This document shows positions 60,088-64,000 of a stretch of DNA of 64,000 bases, piece after piece. The stretch covers positions 1-64,000 of the forward strand of contig DATJPD010000049.1 of the NCBI GenBank assembly GCA_035506575.1, in the 5' to 3' direction. Both the position numbers and the translations under genes were made by a program. The notes below the pieces were generated by a model, which had not been told where the DNA came from, searched no databases, and saw only the letters and a program-made list of their open reading frames with translations. Every line of letters begins with the position of its first letter. The stretch's first letter is position 1. The DNA comes from DATJPD01 sp035506575 (GTDB lineage Bacteria; Pseudomonadota; Alphaproteobacteria; CACIAM-22H2).

Positions 60088-60891
60088 TCACAGCACCTTG
60101 TGCTGTGCGACCGGGATGTTCTGGCGCACCTCGCGCTGGTAGCCGAAGTCGAGACGCGCGGTGACGAAGCCGGGCTTGTCCTGCGCCATGGCGACGATGT
60201 GGCCCCACGGGTTGCACACGAGGCTGTGGCCGTAGCTGGTGCGCGTGCCGTTGGCATAGCTGCCGCACTGGGCCGCGGCCAGCACATAGGTCTCGGTCTC
60301 GATCGCACGGGCGCGCAGCAGGACCTCCCAATGGTCCTTGCCGGTCTGCAAGGTGAAGGCGGCAGGCACCATGATGATCTCCGCCCCCTTCTTCGCCAGC
60401 GCCTGGTAGAGCTCGGGGAAGCGTACGTCGTAGCAGATCGAGGCGCCGATCTCGCGCCCTTCGGCCTTGTAGGTCACGATGTCGGTGCCGCGGCTGAACG
60501 TCGCCGACTCCCGGTAGGATTTGCCATCCGGCGTCACGACGTCGAACAGGTGGATCTTGCGATAGCGCGCAAGCTCCTTGCCGTCCCGATCGAACACACA
60601 GGTGGTGTTGTAAATCTTGTCGCCGTCGCTCTCGAGCAAGCTGCCACCGTGCAGCACGATCCGATGCCGGGCGGCGAGATCGCGCAGCAGCGTCCAGGCT
60701 TCCCCACCCGGCAGGGTCTCGGCGGCGCGCTTCTTGGCGTCGAGGCTCTCGCTCAGGCAGGTGAACATCTCCGGCAGCACCACGAGGTCGGGCCGGTCCT
60801 CGGCGACCGCCTCGTCGATCAGGCGCTGCGCCTGGGCGAGGTTCGCCTGCTTGTTCTCCTGCGAGTTCATCTGGATCAGTGAGACTTTCAT
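60088..60891 (-). CDS. Carbon-nitrogen hydrolase, Nit/deaminated-glutathione amidase type
   Basis: The protein has 267 residues. The nitrilase-superfamily triad is Glu41 (VLPEMF), Lys112 (YRKIHLFD) and Cys153 (SICYDVRFPELY). HLFDVVTPDGKSYRESATFSRG and ARAIETETYVLAAAQCG match the Nit1-like branch that clears deaminated glutathione. The last residues end in a normal family C-terminus. It abuts the truncated PaaK gene and is divergent from ccmA across 44 bases. Confidence 0.92.
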   Translation of the reverse strand: MKVSLIQMNSQENKQANLAQAQRLIDEAVAEDRPDLVVLPEMFTCLSESLDAKKRAAETLPGGEAWTLLRDLAARHRIVLHGGSLLESDGDKIYNTTCVFDRDGKELARYRKIHLFDVVTPDGKSYRESATFSRGTDIVTYKAEGREIGASICYDVRFPELYQALAKKGAEIIMVPAAFTLQTGKDHWEVLLRARAIETETYVLAAAQCGSYANGTRTSYGHSLVCNPWGHIVAMAQDKPGFVTARLDFGYQREVRQNIPVAQHKVL

Positions 60892-60935
60892 AAGAGCAGT
60901 GGACTTAACGCCTTGCTCTGAGTCAATAGGGGGAG

Positions 60936-61571
60936 ATGGACGCTAGTACCGCACGCCTCTCCGCCCGCAGCCTGACCTGCGACCGCGGCGAGCGGCGCGT
61001 CTTCGCGCAGGTCGATCTCGAGGTCCGCCCCGGCGGCGTTCTAGCCGTGGTCGGGCCGAACGGCGCCGGCAAGTCGAGCCTGCTGCGGCTGCTCGCAGGC
61101 CTGTTGCCGCCGGCCGGCGGGGTCATCGCGTGGAACGGGCAGGCGGTGGCGGACGAGCCCGAGGTGCATCGCGCGCGCCTCCATTACATCGGCCATCTGG
61201 ACGCGCTCAAGCCGACGCTGACGCCGGCCGAGATGCTGGCCTTCCACGCGGCCTTGCGCGGCCAGCAGATCGCTGCCAGTGCGATCGCCACCGCGTTGGA
61301 AACGTTCGGGCTCGCGCGCTTTGCCGACCTGCCGGCGCGCTTTCTGTCGCAAGGCCAGCGCCGACGGGCAGCGCTCGCGCGTCTGATCGCCTCTCCCGCA
61401 CCCTTGTGGCTGCTCGATGAGCCGACCCTGGCGCTCGATGCGGACTCGGTCGCGCGCCTCGCCGCCGTGCTGGCCCGCCACCGCGAGGCCGGTGGCGTCG
61501 CCGTTATTGCGACGCATGGCGGGCTCGAGCTCGGCGCGCACGAGACGCTGACTCTCGGGGCAGGACGGTGA
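60936..61571 (+). CDS. ccmA: Heme exporter ATP-binding protein CcmA
   Basis: The protein has 211 residues, preceded by GGGGGAG. It has Walker A in VVGPNGAGKSS (40-48), a shortened ABC signature in RFLSQGQRRRAALARL, Walker B in LWLLDEPTLALD and the switch His in VIATHGGLEL. With CcmB it forms the ABC part that drives release of holo-CcmE. It is the first gene of ccmABCDEF, which matures the cytochromes c needed by the act/caa3 complex at 5.7-17.6 kb. Confidence 0.95.
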   Translation: MDASTARLSARSLTCDRGERRVFAQVDLEVRPGGVLAVVGPNGAGKSSLLRLLAGLLPPAGGVIAWNGQAVADEPEVHRARLHYIGHLDALKPTLTPAEMLAFHAALRGQQIAASAIATALETFGLARFADLPARFLSQGQRRRAALARLIASPAPLWLLDEPTLALDADSVARLAAVLARHREAGGVAVIATHGGLELGAHETLTLGAGR

Positions 61572-62233
61572 GCGCCCTCGCCGCCATCCTGCGCCGCGAC
61601 CTCAGGCTCGCCTGGCGCAGTCCGGGCGACAGCGCCACGGTCGTGCTGTTCTTCGTGCTCACCGTGGTGCTGTTCCCGTTCGGCGTCGGTCCGGCGGCGG
61701 AGATCCTCGCGCGCATCGCGACCGGCGTGATCTGGGTCATGGCGCTGCTCGCGTCCCTCCTCTCCCTCGACCGGCTGTTCCGCGAGGACTCCGAAGACGG
61801 CAGCCTCGACCTGCTGGCGCTGTCGCCCGCACCGCTCGAGCTGCTCGTGCTCGGCAAGGTGCTCGCGCATTGGCTGATCACGGGCGTACCGCTGATCGTC
61901 GCCTCGCCGCTCCTGGCCCTTCTCATGCAGCTGCCGGCCGAGGCGTACCCGACCTTGCTGCTGGCCTTGCTGCTTGGCACGCCGACCCTGAGCCTGATCG
62001 GCGCGATCGGCGCCGGCCTGACCTTGGGCGCGCGACGCGGCGGCGTGCTGATCGCCCTGCTTGTGCTGCCTCTCTACATCCCGGTCCTGATCTTCGGCGT
62101 GGCGGCGGTCGACGCGGCGGCAAGCGGACTTGCGGTGCGGCCGCATCTGCTGCTCCTCGGCGGCCTGTTGGCGTTGTTCCTGCCGGTCTCCCCGGTGGCC
62201 ACCGCCGCCGCCCTCAGACAGGCGCTCGAATAG
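61568..62233 (+). CDS. ccmB: Heme exporter membrane protein CcmB
   Basis: The protein has 221 residues and six helices. It starts with GTG 61568 in a GTGA overlap with ccmA. Family marks are LRRDLRLAWRSPGDSATVVLFFVLTVVLFPFGVGP, LFREDSEDGSLDLLALSP and RRGGVLIALLVLPLYIPVLIFG. It is the membrane partner of CcmA. Confidence 0.95.
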   Translation: MSALAAILRRDLRLAWRSPGDSATVVLFFVLTVVLFPFGVGPAAEILARIATGVIWVMALLASLLSLDRLFREDSEDGSLDLLALSPAPLELLVLGKVLAHWLITGVPLIVASPLLALLMQLPAEAYPTLLLALLLGTPTLSLIGAIGAGLTLGARRGGVLIALLVLPLYIPVLIFGVAAVDAAASGLAVRPHLLLLGGLLALFLPVSPVATAAALRQALE

Positions 62234-62297
62234 CCGGCGCGCGCGCAATTAAATCGGCCGATCAAGCGTTTGTGAGGCAGCTCGGGGTTGCGAAAAG

Positions 62298-62314
62298 CCG
62301 TGGAAAAGCCACGG
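62298..62314 (+). promoter_or_regulatory. Small hairpin before ccmC
   Basis: CCGTGG (62298-62303) and CCACGG (62309-62314) pair around loop AAAAG, in the 106-base gap between ccmB and ccmC, just ahead of GAAGGGG, the probable ribosome site of ccmC. It has no T-run. It could tune expression or stability between the two parts of the operon. Confidence 0.3.
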
Positions 62315-62339
62315 TGAAGGGGTTAAGTCTGGGGCCGCG

Positions 62340-63089
62340 ATGCACCGCTACGCCAACCCTGCCCGGTTCCAGCGCCTGAGCCGCGCCGTCTTTCCGTGGA
62401 GCGCCGGCTTGACGGTGTTGTTCCTCGGACTCGGCCTGTGGTTCGCGCTGTTCGACTCCCCACCCGACTATCAGCAGGGCGAGACCGTGCGCATCATGTA
62501 CATCCACGTGCCCGCGGCGTGGATGGCGTTGTTCTCCTACACCTGCGTGGCCGTCGCCTCGGCGGTGCTGCTGGTGTGGAAGCATCCGCTGGCCGAGCTC
62601 GCCGCGCGCGCGATGGCGCCGGTCGGCGCGTCGTTCACCGCGGTCTGCCTGATCACGGGCTCCCTGTGGGGCGAGCCGATGTGGGGCACGTGGTGGGTGT
62701 GGGATGCGCGGCTCACCTCTGTGCTCGTCCTCTTTTTCCTCTATCTCGGCTACATCGCGCTCGCCAACGCGTTCGACGATCCGACGCGCGGCGGGAGGGC
62801 GGCGGCGATCCTGGCGCTGGTCGGCGTGGTGAACGTGCCGATCATCAAGTTCTCGGTCGACTGGTGGAACACCTTGCACCAGCCGGCCTCGGTGATGCGC
62901 CTCGGCGGCCCCTCGATCGATCCGTCGATGCTGCGGCCCCTGCTCCTGATGGCGCTCGGCTTCACCTTCTACTTTTTCACCGTGACGTTGATCCGCATCC
63001 GCGCCGAGATCCTGGCGCGGCGCCTGCGGGCGTTGCAGTTCGCACAAGGGGCTGCCGAGCCATCCGGCATCCGGCAGGTCTCGGCATGA
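62340..63089 (+). CDS. ccmC: Heme-handling membrane protein CcmC
   Basis: The protein has 249 residues and six helices. The periplasmic tryptophan-rich WWD motif reads WGTWWVWDARLTSVLVLFFLYLG. Conserved histidines occur in MYIHVPAAWM and WWNTLHQPAS. CcmC binds heme between these histidines and loads it onto CcmE. A palindromic repeat at 63093-63155 separates it from ccmD. Confidence 0.95.
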   Translation: MHRYANPARFQRLSRAVFPWSAGLTVLFLGLGLWFALFDSPPDYQQGETVRIMYIHVPAAWMALFSYTCVAVASAVLLVWKHPLAELAARAMAPVGASFTAVCLITGSLWGEPMWGTWWVWDARLTSVLVLFFLYLGYIALANAFDDPTRGGRAAAILALVGVVNVPIIKFSVDWWNTLHQPASVMRLGGPSIDPSMLRPLLLMALGFTFYFFTVTLIRIRAEILARRLRALQFAQGAAEPSGIRQVSA

Positions 63090-63092
63090 GCC

Positions 63093-63155
63093 CGCCTTCG
63101 CTGAAGCTACGGCGGGCAAGCCCCGTGCGCCGGAGCTCCGATAAGAGCGAAGGCG
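63093..63155. repeat. Palindromic intergenic repeat between ccmC and ccmD
   Basis: CGCCTTCGCT at 63093-63102 is mirrored by AGCGAAGGCG at 63146-63155. Inside, AGCTACGGCG and GCCGGAGCT continue the imperfect pairing. The CCTTCGCT...AGCTACGGCGGGCAAGC pattern resembles the dispersed palindromic repeats of alphaproteobacterial genomes. It fits entirely in the gap, ending two bases before the ccmD ATG. Only one copy was noticed in the window. Confidence 0.6.
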
Positions 63156-63156
63156 C

Positions 63157-63327
63157 ATGAGCAGCTTCTTCGCCATGGGCGGCTACGCGGCGTATGTGTG
63201 GCCGGCCTACGGCGTCGCCGCGGCGGTCCTGATCGGCGTGTGGATCGCGAGCGTTCGTGGATTGCGCGCGCGCGAAAGCGAGATCGAGGCGGTCGAGGCC
63301 GAGCGGCCGCGGCGCGAAAGACGATGA
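63157..63327 (+). CDS. ccmD: Heme exporter protein CcmD
   Basis: The protein has 56 residues, starting ATG 63157 and overlapping ccmE by ATGA. One membrane helix (YVWPAYGVAAAVLIGVWIAS) is followed by a basic, charged tail (RGLRARESEIEAVEAERPRR). FFAMGGYAAYVWPAYG is the CcmD signature. It is needed to release holo-CcmE from CcmC. It is too short to stand out as an open frame but sits exactly where expected. Confidence 0.92.
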   Translation: MSSFFAMGGYAAYVWPAYGVAAAVLIGVWIASVRGLRARESEIEAVEAERPRRERR

Positions 63328-63791
63328 CTCGCAAGCGGCGGCGGCTTTATCTGCTGGGTCTGTTCCTGGTCGGCGTCGGCACGGCCACGGCCCTGACCTT
63401 GAGCGCCTTCCGCGACAACCTGGTCTTCTTCTACAGCCCGAGCGATCTCGTGGAAAAGCACGTGCCGCCGGGCCGCACGGTGCGCATCGGCGGGCTGGTC
63501 GAGCAAGGGTCGGTGTTGCGCACCGCCGAGGCCGGATCGAAAGCGGTCGAGATCACGTTCAAGGTCACCGACCTCAGCCACGACGTGCCTGTGGTCTACA
63601 GCGGGATCATCCCCGACCTGTTCCGCGAGGGTCAGGGCGTGGTGGCGAACGGCAAGATGGGCTCGGACGGCGTGTTCCACGCGAGCGAGCTTTTGGCCAA
63701 GCACGACGAGAAATATATGCCGCCTGAGGTCGCCGAGGCCTTGAAGAAGTCCGGCCACTGGCAGGAAACAGGGGTTCCGGCGAAAAAATGA
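63324..63791 (+). CDS. ccmE: Periplasmic heme chaperone CcmE
   Basis: The protein has 155 residues from ATG 63324. An N-terminal anchor helix (LYLLGLFLVGVGTATALTLSAF) precedes the OB-fold. The heme-binding His127 and axial Tyr131 sit in LAKHDEKYMPPEV, as in the covalent His-x-x-x-Tyr type. It carries heme from CcmC to CcmF. ATGA links it to ccmD upstream and to ccmF downstream. Confidence 0.95.
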   Translation: MTRKRRRLYLLGLFLVGVGTATALTLSAFRDNLVFFYSPSDLVEKHVPPGRTVRIGGLVEQGSVLRTAEAGSKAVEITFKVTDLSHDVPVVYSGIIPDLFREGQGVVANGKMGSDGVFHASELLAKHDEKYMPPEVAEALKKSGHWQETGVPAKK

Positions 63792-64000
63792 TCCCCGAGA
63801 TCGGACATTACGCGCTGATCCTGGCGCTGGCGGTGGCCCTGGTGCAGGCCTCGCTACCGCTGGTGGGGGCGGCGCGCAACGATCTCGCCCTGATGGATAT
63901 CGGCCGGAGCGCGGCCCTCGCGCAGTTCGGGTTCATCGCCCTTGCGTTCGCCTGCCTGATGCAGTGCTACGTCGTCTCCGATTTTTCGGTTGCAACGGTG
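63788..64000 (+). CDS. ccmF: Cytochrome c heme lyase CcmF, N-terminal part (cut by window edge)
   Basis: ATG 63788 overlaps the ccmE stop (ATGA) and the frame is open to the edge, 71 codons. It begins MIPEIGHYALILALAVALVQA and has two hydrophobic helices, the second in AALAQFGFIALAFACLMQCYVVSDFSV. These match the first two helices and the YVVSDFSV motif of CcmF, which ligates heme to apocytochrome c. The WWD domain lies beyond the window. Confidence 0.9.
   Translation, partial: MIPEIGHYALILALAVALVQASLPLVGAARNDLALMDIGRSAALAQFGFIALAFACLMQCYVVSDFSVATV

Overview
The window is GC-rich DNA that reads as an alphaproteobacterial chromosome. The evidence is the CarD / FdxA / S4 / SUV3-like helicase block, a DUF2336 protein, Bug and TAXI periplasmic receptors, a system I cytochrome c maturation operon (ccmABCDEF), and many start/stop overlaps of the ATGA or GTGA type. 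A Rhodospirillales or Hyphomicrobiales-like member is my inference. There is no rRNA gene and no intact tRNA to place it further.

Layout. Positions 1-816 are the right end of an integrated element: the start of a tyrosine integrase gene leaving the window to the left, then a 3' half tRNA-Arg(CCT) as the attachment-site duplicate. From 860 to 5706 lie a class III nucleotide cyclase, a SYLF-domain secreted protein, a small Cys-rich secreted protein and an MFS exporter. From 17598 down to 5711, on the minus strand, is one long respiratory operon: alternative complex III (actABCDEF), a small membrane protein, a SCO copper chaperone, and a caa3-type, A2-family cytochrome oxidase (subunits II, I, III, IV). 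Together these move electrons from quinol through cytochrome c to oxygen without a bc1 complex.

From 17.8 to 27.5 kb come mixed metabolic and envelope genes: PRC-barrel, enolase superfamily, SDR, flavin reductase, a signal-less solute-binding protein, a broken Bug receptor, DUF2336, PagL-like lipid A deacylase, proline iminopeptidase, a thermonuclease and a phosphatase-like protein that has lost its metal ligands. From 27.6 to 33.9 kb are the conserved carD, fdxA, S4 and helicase block and htpG. From 33.9 to 41.1 kb are a TAXI receptor, a Tat-exported hydrolase, a PAS protein, DUF1223, two small secreted proteins and a five-helix membrane protein with a pentapeptide-repeat tail in what looks like lower-GC DNA.

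From 41.1 to 50 kb lie aconitase, a D-2-hydroxyacid dehydrogenase with a 75-residue partner, a PrpF-type isomerase, a LysR regulator whose ribosome-binding site sits in a hairpin, a phytanoyl-CoA dioxygenase family protein, and a 326-bp tandem duplication. From 50.1 to 57.3 kb is an aerobic benzoyl-CoA (box) locus: boxC, boxB and an OxlT-like carrier run divergently from bclA and an alpha/beta hydrolase, with a perfect 20-bp palindrome holding TGCA-N6-TGCA between them. boxA, boxD and boxR are not in the window. From 57.3 to 60.9 kb are RraA-like, Bug receptor, C-terminally truncated PaaK-like and nitrilase-family genes. The window ends in ccmABCDEF, with ccmF cut by the edge.

The strongest leads are the box operator, the dead phosphatase, the tandem duplication, the LysR leader hairpin, the pentapeptide membrane protein and the element boundary.
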